Under the pieces are notes generated by a model. It did not search any database, was not told where the DNA came from, and was given only the letters and a program-made list of their open reading frames with translations. From positions 1 to 21,271 of IMG/VR virus record IMGVR_UViG_3300043446_002563: 21,271 bases of DNA; one strand, 5' to 3'. The stretch's first letter is position 1. Each line of letters opens with the position of its first letter. Shown piece after piece: positions 11,344 through 18,958 of the stretch. The translations under genes were made by a program, and so were the position numbers. Source of the stretch: a virus.

Positions 11344-12032
11344 GCTTCAAAAATTCTACCCCAGCCATCATTACCAGCAGGACACCATCTACGAGCAAGT
11401 TCAGAACGCTTATAGACTGCTCCCTTACCATTAGTCACTGCACCAGTATATCCATCATTCAGAGAACCATAAGGATCATTTACAACATAATCTCCAGCAG
11501 GAGTTTTACCAATCACTACAACCATGTGCCCACCAGTAGGAGCAGATAGAGAACCCCTGTGCAAAATACCAATAACCACGGGTCTCCCAGCAGCAAGTTC
11601 ACGATCAAGATCAGCAAAAGTAAGATTGTAACTAAAGTGTGACTTAATACCATAAGACGAAAGAACACGTGTTTGAACAACGTGATCTGTTGTATCCCCA
11701 ATTGCAAATACTTTTTGAACGTAGGCATCATCGCCTTTTGCTCCTTGGAGTGTGCCTGGTTTAAAATACTCTAAACACATCGCACAAGAAGATGAATTAC
11801 AGGTTCTGCTTGCATCTCTGTAATTATCTGTCTGAGGATAAAAAGGAACTGCTAAAATTGATGACTGTGGTTTCTGTTCTTTAGTTCTATAAATCCTTAC
11901 CCAATTTGCTTCATCTTGCATTAAATCTTGTGCTTTAAGCAGCAAATCCTTTTCAAGTTGATCTACAGCAGCAACGTGCTTTGGATTTTTAGAATCAAAA
12001 TGAGTAAAAAAGTTATGGAGATCTATGACCAT
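11334..12032 (-). CDS. C39-like cysteine peptidase domain, 5' part of a peptidase-lysozyme
   Basis: The 232-aa product (ATG at 12032, MVIDLHNFFTHFD; a TTG at 12044 is also in frame) has a helical N-terminus to about residue 50. A papain-like C39/NlpC-type domain follows: VPFYPQTDNYRDASRTCNSS with the candidate nucleophile Cys78, AGRPVVIGILHRG, GGHMVVVIGKT with the catalytic His, and YVVNDPYGS supplying the third residue. Such domains cut peptide bonds, here plausibly peptidoglycan cross-links or a virion protein. It ends GRIFEAKK-stop, where a -1 frameshift would add the 161-aa lysozyme extension. A late-type CATAAATA promoter lies just upstream. The fused enzyme could be an endolysin or a tail-associated cell-wall hydrolase. 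Confidence 0.85.
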   Translation of the reverse strand: MVIDLHNFFTHFDSKNPKHVAAVDQLEKDLLLKAQDLMQDEANWVRIYRTKEQKPQSSILAVPFYPQTDNYRDASRTCNSSSCAMCLEYFKPGTLQGAKGDDAYVQKVFAIGDTTDHVVQTRVLSSYGIKSHFSYNLTFADLDRELAAGRPVVIGILHRGSLSAPTGGHMVVVIGKTPAGDYVVNDPYGSLNDGYTGAVTNGKGAVYKRSELARRWCPAGNDGWGRIFEAKK

Positions 12033-12054
12033 TGCTTTAACCAACTCTGTACTA

Positions 12055-12062
12055 TATTTATG
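12055..12062 (-). promoter_or_regulatory. T4-type late promoter of the peptidase-lysozyme unit (CATAAATA)
   Basis: CATAAATA on the minus strand lies 22 nt before the ATG at 12032 and right after the peroxiredoxin terminator, as expected for a late lysis or virion gene. Confidence 0.6.
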
Positions 12063-12087
12063 AAAAAAGGAGGGTTTTACCCCTCCT
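12062..12087 (-). terminator. Terminator after the peroxiredoxin gene
   Basis: AGGAGGG (12081-12087) pairs with CCCTCCT (12068-12074) around a 6-nt loop, with a T tract following on the minus strand. Confidence 0.88.
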
Positions 12088-12091
12088 CAAA

Positions 12092-12619
12092 TCAAACAAG
12101 TTCTAGTTCAAGAACATTAGATCGTACATAACTCAGAACATTATCTGGAGTTGTTACTTCATAAGGATCCGCATCAGCATTATCGCGCTGTCCTGCTTCA
12201 ACAAATAGTTTCTCAATAATACCGTCAGTTACCACAGCAGCGTAACGCCAACTGCGCTCACCGAACCCAAGGTTCGACTTATTGACGAGCATACCCATTG
12301 AACGTGTGAAGTAAGCATTTCCATCGGGAATCAGTTTTACGTTTTGAATATTTTGGTCTTGTGCCCAAGCATTCATTACAAAACCATCGTTCACAGAGAT
12401 GCAATAGATTTCATCAATTCCAAGGTTCTTGAAGTCATCATACTTCTCCTCAAAACCAGGAAGTTGATAAGCACTGCAGGTAGGAGTGAATGCGCCAGGA
12501 AGAGAGAAAATTACAACTCGCTTATCCTTAAACAGTTCAGACGAAGTACGGTTTACAAACTCACCGCTTTCACGGAAAACAAACTCAACGTTGGGAATTT
12601 CGTATCCTTCTTTACGCAT
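12092..12619 (-). CDS. Peroxiredoxin (Prx5/AhpC-TSA superfamily)
   Basis: This thiol peroxidase reduces hydrogen peroxide and organic peroxides. The 175-aa protein (MRKEGYEIPNVEF) has the active-site block VVIFSLPGAFTPTCSAYQLP with Pro41, Thr45 and peroxidatic Cys48, and the conserved Arg in a later WRYAAVV segment. A second Cys lies in EIYCISVND. The start at 12619 is set by GGAGG 6 nt upstream; a longer reading to 12709 overlaps the hli gene. It ends the hli operon, so the whole unit appears directed at light and oxidative stress during infection. The reductant may be host glutathione or the phage glutaredoxin at 3020-3256. Confidence 0.92.
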   Translation of the reverse strand: MRKEGYEIPNVEFVFRESGEFVNRTSSELFKDKRVVIFSLPGAFTPTCSAYQLPGFEEKYDDFKNLGIDEIYCISVNDGFVMNAWAQDQNIQNVKLIPDGNAYFTRSMGMLVNKSNLGFGERSWRYAAVVTDGIIEKLFVEAGQRDNADADPYEVTTPDNVLSYVRSNVLELELV

Positions 12620-12630
12620 AGTAACCTCCA

Positions 12631-12750
12631 TCAAAACACACCGGGAATAATTTGACCGGTAGTAAGGTAAGAACCAGTAGCAGCAACGAAACCAATCATT
12701 GCTGCCCAACCATTAATACGCTCAGCTTTTTCAGTAAAGAATTTTTCCAT
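12631..12750 (-). CDS. hli: High-light-inducible protein (39 aa)
   Basis: MEKFFTEKAERINGWAAMIG continues FVAATGSYLTTGQIIPGVF. This is a minimal Hlip: the chlorophyll-binding helix with the E-x-x-N-x-x-A-M pattern (here AERINGWAAM) and the usual TGQIIPG end. Hlips protect photosystems from excess light. The ATG follows AGGAGA and overlaps the previous stop (TAATG). The stop lies 11 nt before the peroxiredoxin start. The gene is too short for many gene finders. Confidence 0.93.
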   Translation of the reverse strand: MEKFFTEKAERINGWAAMIGFVAATGSYLTTGQIIPGVF

Positions 12751-13019
12751 TAGTTTTCTCCTTGTAAATGTTGTTGTTTAAGTTCAGGGTTAGGTTGAGA
12801 AGGAACTACGGGGTTCCTTGATTTATTTTTAATAACGATGAAAGCATCATTTTGATAAGTTACAGTTCCGTATGGTTTTGCCCACTTAGGATTAGCGTTT
12901 GGGTTAGTAGCAGTTCCTGTGACTGCTACACCACCAATCTCAACTACGATTTCATCATCATTAGACCATCCAAGTTTTTCAAGAGCAATTGCAAATTGCC
13001 CGAGCATATCAGCACTCAT
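12750..13019 (-). CDS. Hypothetical protein between the two hli genes (89 aa)
   Basis: The protein starts MSADMLGQFAIALEKLGWSN with a helix, then a beta-rich segment DEIVVEIGGVAVTGTATNPN and YGTVTYQNDAFIVIKNKS. The C-terminus PVVPSQPNPELKQQHLQ is proline-rich. No membrane span and no family are recognised. It is linked at both ends by one-base overlaps (TGATG and TAATG), so it belongs to the hli/peroxiredoxin operon and may act in the same stress response. Confidence 0.75.
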   Translation of the reverse strand: MSADMLGQFAIALEKLGWSNDDEIVVEIGGVAVTGTATNPNANPKWAKPYGTVTYQNDAFIVIKNKSRNPVVPSQPNPELKQQHLQGEN

Positions 13020-13105
13020 CAGTAAGTTTCGCAGAGTTTCTCCACAGAATAACTGAGAAGTACCAAAAATGCAACCCCTGTGACGGTAAAAATTGTTTCA
13101 GTCAT
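13019..13105 (-). CDS. 28-aa single-span membrane peptide
   Basis: MTETIFTVTGVAFLVLLSYS followed by VEKLCETY is one transmembrane helix with a short polar tail. It resembles in size the small subunits of photosynthetic complexes, although I cannot match it to any. Both ends are TGATG junctions, with the 69-aa hli gene before and the 89-aa gene after, which supports real translation. Confidence 0.65.
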   Translation of the reverse strand: MTETIFTVTGVAFLVLLSYSVEKLCETY

Positions 13106-13314
13106 CAGAAGACCCCGAAGAAGAAGTTGCCAGTGAGAGTATAAGAAATAATACCAGCAACAAAACCGAGCATTGCCCAACGTGCATTTGTTTTTTCTGC
13201 CTTTACTGCATAAGGTTCGATTCCGTAACGCTCAAGGTCTTCTTTGGTCATATACATAGAGGGTTCTTTTGCCCACATGTTCATTTGTCCAAATTCGTTC
13301 TTTGTTACAGTCAT
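13105..13314 (-). CDS. hli: High-light-inducible protein (69 aa)
   Basis: A polar N-terminus of about 38 residues (TKNEFGQMNMWAKEPSMYMT...) precedes the chlorophyll-binding helix AEKTNARWAMLGFVAGIISY, with the E-x-x-N-x-R-x-A-M motif complete, and TLTGNFFFGVF. It would lie in the thylakoid membrane and dissipate excess energy or hold chlorophyll during PSII repair. It is the first gene of a five-gene operon behind the promoter at 13342-13370. Its N-terminus is longer than that of the second hli, so the two copies are not recent duplicates. Confidence 0.93.
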   Translation of the reverse strand: MTVTKNEFGQMNMWAKEPSMYMTKEDLERYGIEPYAVKAEKTNARWAMLGFVAGIISYTLTGNFFFGVF

Positions 13315-13341
13315 TTTAGATTCATTAAGATTTGTTACACA

Positions 13342-13370
13342 ATTATATAGGAAAAAGAAAGGGGCGTCAA
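13342..13370 (-). promoter_or_regulatory. hli operon promoter inside the pstS terminator
   Basis: TTGACG (13365-13370, the terminator loop plus one stem base), a 17-bp spacer and TATAAT (13342-13347) on the minus strand make a near-consensus sigma70 promoter. The U tract is part of the spacer. Confidence 0.8.
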
Positions 13371-13377
13371 GCCCCTT
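13352..13377 (-). terminator. pstS terminator
   Basis: AAGGGGC (13371-13377) pairs with GCCCCTT (13359-13365) around the loop TTGAC, followed by TTCTTTTTC on the minus strand. Confidence 0.85.
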
Positions 13378-13419
13378 GTGTCAGAATTTCTTAACTTTCT
13401 AAGTATAAATGCTTACAGT

Positions 13420-14385
13420 TTACTGGCCAATGCGGTTCACAGCGATACGTGCCTTGTTGAGAATGCTTCCTGCAAGAGGAACATAACCCAGATCATCAGC
13501 AATCATTTGTGCCTTGGAACTCAAAGCATAGTTTAGAGCACCACGAATATCATCTGCTTTGGCACCATTACCAGTCTTATAGGCAAGAATCCAAGTCAGA
13601 GTGGAGATAGGATATGCACCGCCAGCAGAAGGATTGGGATTCTCACCAGCAAGGTTACTATCCAAAGTGATACTATTCAGAGCAGCGGCACCAGAGGTAG
13701 CAGAAGGAAGAACAAACTTACCTGCCTTGTTCTGGATTGCTGCTGCCTGGAGTTTGTTTGCTTTTACAAATCCAGTATTCACATAACCGATAGAACCAGG
13801 AGTGTTACGAATAGTTCCAGAGACACCTTCGTTGCCCTTACCACCAACACCAACAGGCCAGTTGACTGCCTTTGCTACACCATAAGTCCAACCACCAAAG
13901 GCATCCAGAGAGTTAGTGAATGCAAAAGTAGTTCCAGAACCATCAGAACGATGAACAACACGAATAGGACCATTACCACAGTTAGGAAGTTGGTTCCAGT
14001 CCTTAATACGACCAGCAAAAATGTCTACAGTTTGCTTCTGTGTCAGTTTCAGAGAGCATCCTTTCTTGTTATAAGCAACAGCAATCGTTCCACCAATCAT
14101 AGGAATCTGAACGACGCCACGCTTCACCTTTGCTGCTTCTGCGGGTTTGATTGGTTCGTCACTTGCTGCGAAGTCAACTGTGCCCGCAAGGAATTGCCTT
14201 ACACCGGCACCACTCCCGACCGATTGATAATTTACACGATTACCAGAAGTTCGTGCATAATCTTGGAACCATCGTTGGTACAAAGGCGCCGGAAATGTCG
14301 CACCGGCACCATTCAGGGTCGTGCCTGCGAGTGCAGCAGTAGGAGCAGCAAGCAGACCAATAGCAATAAAGTTTTTGAGTTTCAT
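13420..14385 (-). CDS. pstS: Phosphate-binding protein PstS
   Basis: PstS is the periplasmic phosphate receptor of the Pst ABC transporter; phage copies are thought to raise phosphate uptake by the infected cell. The 321-aa protein has a signal peptide (MKLKNFIAIGLLAAPTAALA, cleavage after ALA). It also has TLNGAGATFPAPLYQRW, SVGSGAGVRQF, FAASDEP and HRSDGSGTTFAF, the loops that hold phosphate. It is full length for the cyanobacterial type. A promoter with a Pho-box-like repeat overlaps the end of the gene upstream. No pstC, pstA or pstB is present, so it relies on the host permease. Confidence 0.97.
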   Translation of the reverse strand: MKLKNFIAIGLLAAPTAALAGTTLNGAGATFPAPLYQRWFQDYARTSGNRVNYQSVGSGAGVRQFLAGTVDFAASDEPIKPAEAAKVKRGVVQIPMIGGTIAVAYNKKGCSLKLTQKQTVDIFAGRIKDWNQLPNCGNGPIRVVHRSDGSGTTFAFTNSLDAFGGWTYGVAKAVNWPVGVGGKGNEGVSGTIRNTPGSIGYVNTGFVKANKLQAAAIQNKAGKFVLPSATSGAAALNSITLDSNLAGENPNPSAGGAYPISTLTWILAYKTGNGAKADDIRGALNYALSSKAQMIADDLGYVPLAGSILNKARIAVNRIGQ

Positions 14386-14408
14386 AAAAAGTGAATAACT
14401 ACGAAGAA

Positions 14409-14453
14409 ATTCTAAGAGAGATAAAAGTAAAGGTCAACTAAGAGAAGGTTAAG
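14409..14453 (-). promoter_or_regulatory. pstS promoter with Pho-box-like direct repeats
   Basis: On the minus strand CTTAACCT (14446-14453), CTTAGTTG (14435-14442) and TTTACTTT (14424-14431) are spaced by 3 nt each, as in cyanobacterial Pho boxes. The first unit fits CTTAACCT exactly and the others partly. TTGACC (14432-14437) and TAGAAT (14409-14414) form a sigma70 promoter with a 17-bp spacer in the same place. Host PhoB control under phosphate limitation is likely. Confidence 0.65.
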
Positions 14454-14455
14454 GT

Positions 14456-15751
<1,296 letters not shown>

Positions 15752-15767
15752 TTATAGGATAAGTTTA

Positions 15768-17228
15768 TCAGAACGTGAACTTCGTTTGAATAACACCACC
15801 CCACTTGGAGGCATTATCATTCAGGCGTTGGTTGTCACTTGCATAGAAGATTGCAGGAGTGATGCTGATGTTATCAGACACTTGATACTTGTAGAAGATT
15901 TCAAGCATCGTTGCATCCTCAAGGTCTTCGCCCGTAGGTGCCTGACCCACAGCAATACCAGCAGAATTACCCTTAGCAAATACATCTGCCCACTGGAGAC
16001 CAGCGAACCAAGATTGACTATCGGTAGCAGCACTCTCAGTACCACTTACAGTGTTCCAACCGTAAGAAGCAGAGATTGAAGGAACCCAACCCGATTGAGT
16101 GGGTTGCCAGTATGCGTTGATGGCATAACCGTTGGAAGTCTGACCAGGAACCAGAGTACCAGAAGCACCATTCAGACCGTTGTAGGTGCGAACACGGGTT
16201 CCTTCTGTACCGTAACGATAACCAAAAGCAATACCGTAGTTAGTACCACGATAACCGATTTGTGTCAGAGTGTTCAGAGCACCAGTCTCATCAAATTCTC
16301 CCTTGGAAGAATCAGAACCGTTCTGAGCAACATAGTTCACACCAGCAACAAATCCTTGCTTACCTTTTTGTTTCCACTGAGCACCGAAACCAGCACCAGT
16401 TGCTTTGTTATAAACACCAGGAGCACCAGCAACAGCAAAGAAGTCAAGAACTTCCGACTTATATGCCGAAGGAATCCATGCCATCTCAGTGTTACGAACC
16501 TTAGGTCCAACACTCAGAGTAGTGGTGTTATTGAAAGCAGGGAACTGATAGTAAAGACGATCAAGGACTACATTATCACCATTAGCACTGGAGAAGTTGT
16601 CTGCTTTGTCCAGTTTGAAGAGTGAGGAAGAAGAACCGAAAGGATCAGCACTGAAGTTAGAAGAACGCAGACGGGTGCGGAGCAGATCCGAACCAGTAAA
16701 CGAAGTATCAAAGTTCAGGCGAACATCATAGTTGAAAGCAGTACGAGTGCTTACATCAGTCTTGGTATCATAACCAGGAACACCACCCAGAACGAAAGTT
16801 GTTTCACCACGCAGTTTGGTAGTGGTAGAGAACTGAGTTGCTTCCAGTTGACCGATGCGTGCCTCAGCAGCATCAACGCGACCACGAAGAACAGCAAGTT
16901 CAGAGGCAAATTCTGCCTGTAGACGCTTCAGTTCATCGGTAACTTCAGTTACACGATCCAGGCAGGCATTCAGCAATGCTGCTGCTTCATAACGGGTCAT
17001 TGCCTGACCACCAACAAAGGTGCCGTTAGGATAACCTGCTACGCAACCGTAACGTTCAACAAGGTTGCTAAGTGCTTGGTAAGCCCAATCAGTAGGACGA
17101 ACATCGGAGAACTGAGTGATGCTCGTTACTTGGGGCATATCCACATAAGGACCATAAGGTTCTGCGAACGCAGCACCAGCGACCAGTGGAGTTGCAGCAA
17201 GAGTTGCTGCGAAAGCGGATTTAAACAT
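15768..17228 (-). CDS. Cyanobacterial-type outer-membrane porin (SLH + OprB)
   Basis: The 486-aa protein starts at ATG 17228 (MFKSAFAATLAATPLVAGAA), set by GAGG upstream and by the signal peptide ending AFA. A longer reading adds 35 unlikely residues. After the signal, an SLH domain (FSDVRPTDWAYQALSNLVER and GYPNGTFVGGQAMTRYEAAALL) anchors to the cell wall. A coiled coil (EVTDELKRLQAEFASELAVL) follows, then a beta-barrel of the OprB/iron-uptake porin type ending in ...QTKFTF, with the terminal Phe needed for membrane insertion. It looks intact and host-derived. It would add a diffusion channel to the host outer membrane, possibly for phosphate, iron or organic solutes. It lies in the same region as pstS and has its own promoter, leader and terminator. 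Confidence 0.93.
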   Translation of the reverse strand: MFKSAFAATLAATPLVAGAAFAEPYGPYVDMPQVTSITQFSDVRPTDWAYQALSNLVERYGCVAGYPNGTFVGGQAMTRYEAAALLNACLDRVTEVTDELKRLQAEFASELAVLRGRVDAAEARIGQLEATQFSTTTKLRGETTFVLGGVPGYDTKTDVSTRTAFNYDVRLNFDTSFTGSDLLRTRLRSSNFSADPFGSSSSLFKLDKADNFSSANGDNVVLDRLYYQFPAFNNTTTLSVGPKVRNTEMAWIPSAYKSEVLDFFAVAGAPGVYNKATGAGFGAQWKQKGKQGFVAGVNYVAQNGSDSSKGEFDETGALNTLTQIGYRGTNYGIAFGYRYGTEGTRVRTYNGLNGASGTLVPGQTSNGYAINAYWQPTQSGWVPSISASYGWNTVSGTESAATDSQSWFAGLQWADVFAKGNSAGIAVGQAPTGEDLEDATMLEIFYKYQVSDNISITPAIFYASDNQRLNDNASKWGGVIQTKFTF

Positions 17229-17339
17229 AAGTACCTCTATATTTTCTCGCAGAGTTTTCCTGCGGATGTAAGGAGTCTCGACATGACTCCGTTTATTCAA
17301 GTGACTACGGCAAGTAGTTGAGGCGTTCATCACTCGGTC
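17229..17339 (-). promoter_or_regulatory. Structured 5' leader of the porin gene
   Basis: On the minus strand ACTAC/GTAGT, GGAGTC/GACTCC and CGCAG/CTGCG hairpins follow one another before the GAGG ribosome site. No small ORF is convincing. The layout parallels the psbA leader. Confidence 0.5.
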
Positions 17340-17373
17340 TATTTATCTTAACAGTAGTCTTAGTAGATGTCAA
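17340..17373 (-). promoter_or_regulatory. Porin promoter: sigma70 and late motif superimposed
   Basis: TTGACA (17368-17373), a 17-bp spacer and TAAGAT (17345-17350) overlap GATAAATA (17340-17347) on the minus strand, as at psbA. The -35 overlaps the stop codon of the GT25 gene. Confidence 0.7.
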
Positions 17374-18161
17374 GAATTTGGATTTGATGGTTCAGTGATC
17401 CTACCAAGATATGGATCATAATTCATATACTCACGAATTTCCATTTGGGATCCCATTTGTTGCCAAAAATTTAAAAGTGCATCATAAGATCCTTTATGAA
17501 AAGCATTAATATGTTCTGGATGAATTGATGATCCTAAATCAATTTTATAAAGAAGAAGTGGAATTGAGTAAGTATTTCCAGAATTATAAATCAAATCATC
17601 CGCAACAGGTCTAGGTTTAACACCATTATCGAGTTTATATTTTTCTCCTCTAACATGAAACTTCAAAAGTTTTTCGGCATGATGACGATTGATTAAGTAA
17701 CAAGCAGTAGAGAAATCATTCACAAATCTCTTGTGAAGTTTTACATGAATATCACCAGTACAGATAATAGCAATTTGAACTACGTCCCAATCATAGGGAA
17801 TCTGGGAATAAAAATCTTGCCAGGTAAAATTCCAATACTTGACTAAATCCAGATTACAATCATCTTCCATGATGATGGCATAAGGACTATCAGATGTTTC
17901 ATACCAATGTTTAATTGCCTTAAGGTGAGATGTAATACATCCAATCTCACCAGATGTCATCATTTCTGGATACCTACCTGTGATAATATCACTCAAGTCA
18001 TCTTCTCGACCATCATAGGCAGAAATACGAGTATAGTTTTCTATCTCCCAATAGTTGAATTGAGATTCCATATACTCTTTCCTTTCTGGTTGACCATCTA
18101 GGTTGAGATAATATATCGGACCAATGTTGTTTAATTTAAATGCTGACTTATTCTTGTCCAT
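17370..18161 (-). CDS. Glycosyltransferase family 25 protein
   Basis: GT25 enzymes transfer sugars, mostly in LPS synthesis. The 263-aa protein has the family start IYYLNLDGQPERKEYMESQF, YTRISAYDGRED near 43, GEIGCITSHLKAIKHW near 71 and a metal-binding EDD (YAIIMEDDCNLD near 94), then DWDVVQIA and FSTACYLINRHHAEKLL. No membrane span is present. It is the last gene of the sugar operon; its ATG overlaps the stop of the fucosyltransferase-like gene (TAATG). It could decorate phage proteins, DNA or host LPS; the acceptor is unknown. Confidence 0.9.
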   Translation of the reverse strand: MDKNKSAFKLNNIGPIYYLNLDGQPERKEYMESQFNYWEIENYTRISAYDGREDDLSDIITGRYPEMMTSGEIGCITSHLKAIKHWYETSDSPYAIIMEDDCNLDLVKYWNFTWQDFYSQIPYDWDVVQIAIICTGDIHVKLHKRFVNDFSTACYLINRHHAEKLLKFHVRGEKYKLDNGVKPRPVADDLIYNSGNTYSIPLLLYKIDLGSSIHPEHINAFHKGSYDALLNFWQQMGSQMEIREYMNYDPYLGRITEPSNPNS

Positions 18162-18958
18162 TATTTTTTCTGAAAAACATCATCATAGAATTCTTGTGGT
18201 ACTTTATCCCAAAAAGTAGGAGTTACTACCTCTGCTTTACATCCACCAAACCACCACGCTGCTTCACTGAATGTGCTACCAAAAGAGCAAACTATTTTTT
18301 TCTTACATTGAGATAACAAATACATTTCAAGAAATGCTTCTTTAGTTTGTTGAACATCATCAACACAACCATCGTTAGCAATCATATTTACACTTCTAGG
18401 AAGTGTGATTATTTGACTCGAATACTTTGACTTATAATAGTTATTGATTTCAAGATTATCAGATGAGAAAAAGAACTTTTGATTTGGATCTAGTTTCTGA
18501 ACCTCTCTTTCGAATCCCTCAAAGTCAACCCAAACACTTCTTCCGCAGTTATCAATAGGAGGTAACCAACTGCGGATGTTAATACCTACCATATTTTCTT
18601 TATCCCAATCTTGAGTTATTTCATCTACAACTTTCTGAAGATCTGGTTTCAACTTAAACCGTTCAAAAACAGGAACATACTTGTCAATAAAATATAAAGG
18701 AATTTTCTCAAAAAGAAAATCAATTGTTTTAAGATCTTCGATGTAATGTTCTTCATCTTCATCAACAAGAAGACGCCAAACAGATCCAGTGTGTGGATAT
18801 TTTTGAATATCTTCTGGTGTTGCTAATTCAAAGTTTTCAAACAAATGAATATCTGTTGGTTTTTCAATCATAACCTTATCATATCTTGCCATATGAGAAG
18901 CATATGATTTAATACGATTACCAAGAGCAGCTGTCCTTAATACTACAAAAGTGCTCAT
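18161..18958 (-). CDS. Fucosyltransferase-like glycosyltransferase
   Basis: The 265-aa protein contains ALGNRIKSYASHMARYDKV at the N-terminus, VGINIRSWLPP near 123 and KFFFSSDNLEINNYY near 160. Near 205 it has KEAFLEMYLLSQCKKKIVCS leading to FGSTFSEAAWWFGG. This order (GNR, an HxR-like IRSW, SSD and S-F/ST-SE) is that of the O-fucosyltransferase/NodZ-like GT-B superfamily using GDP-sugars. The donor here may be the NDP-sugar made by the three genes upstream. It overlaps the epimerase gene by 4 nt (ATGA). Confidence 0.75.
   Translation of the reverse strand: MSTFVVLRTAALGNRIKSYASHMARYDKVMIEKPTDIHLFENFELATPEDIQKYPHTGSVWRLLVDEDEEHYIEDLKTIDFLFEKIPLYFIDKYVPVFERFKLKPDLQKVVDEITQDWDKENMVGINIRSWLPPIDNCGRSVWVDFEGFEREVQKLDPNQKFFFSSDNLEINNYYKSKYSSQIITLPRSVNMIANDGCVDDVQQTKEAFLEMYLLSQCKKKIVCSFGSTFSEAAWWFGGCKAEVVTPTFWDKVPQEFYDDVFQKK

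Noticed and set aside
12048-12080. Promoter with its -35 in the peroxiredoxin terminator loop (GTAAAA, 18 bp, TATAGT)
   Set aside because: The -35 match is poor; the late motif CATAAATA at the same place is the better explanation.
13951-14394. 147-aa plus-strand ORF opposite pstS, and similar long plus-strand ORFs opposite porin, ahcY and the repeat gene
   Set aside because: They are mirror frames of well-supported minus-strand genes with no family features or ribosome sites.
15752-15780. TATAAT with TTCACG 17 bp upstream as a promoter for ahcY
   Set aside because: The -35 is weak and the predicted start falls at the beginning of the porin terminator hairpin; possible but too uncertain to annotate.
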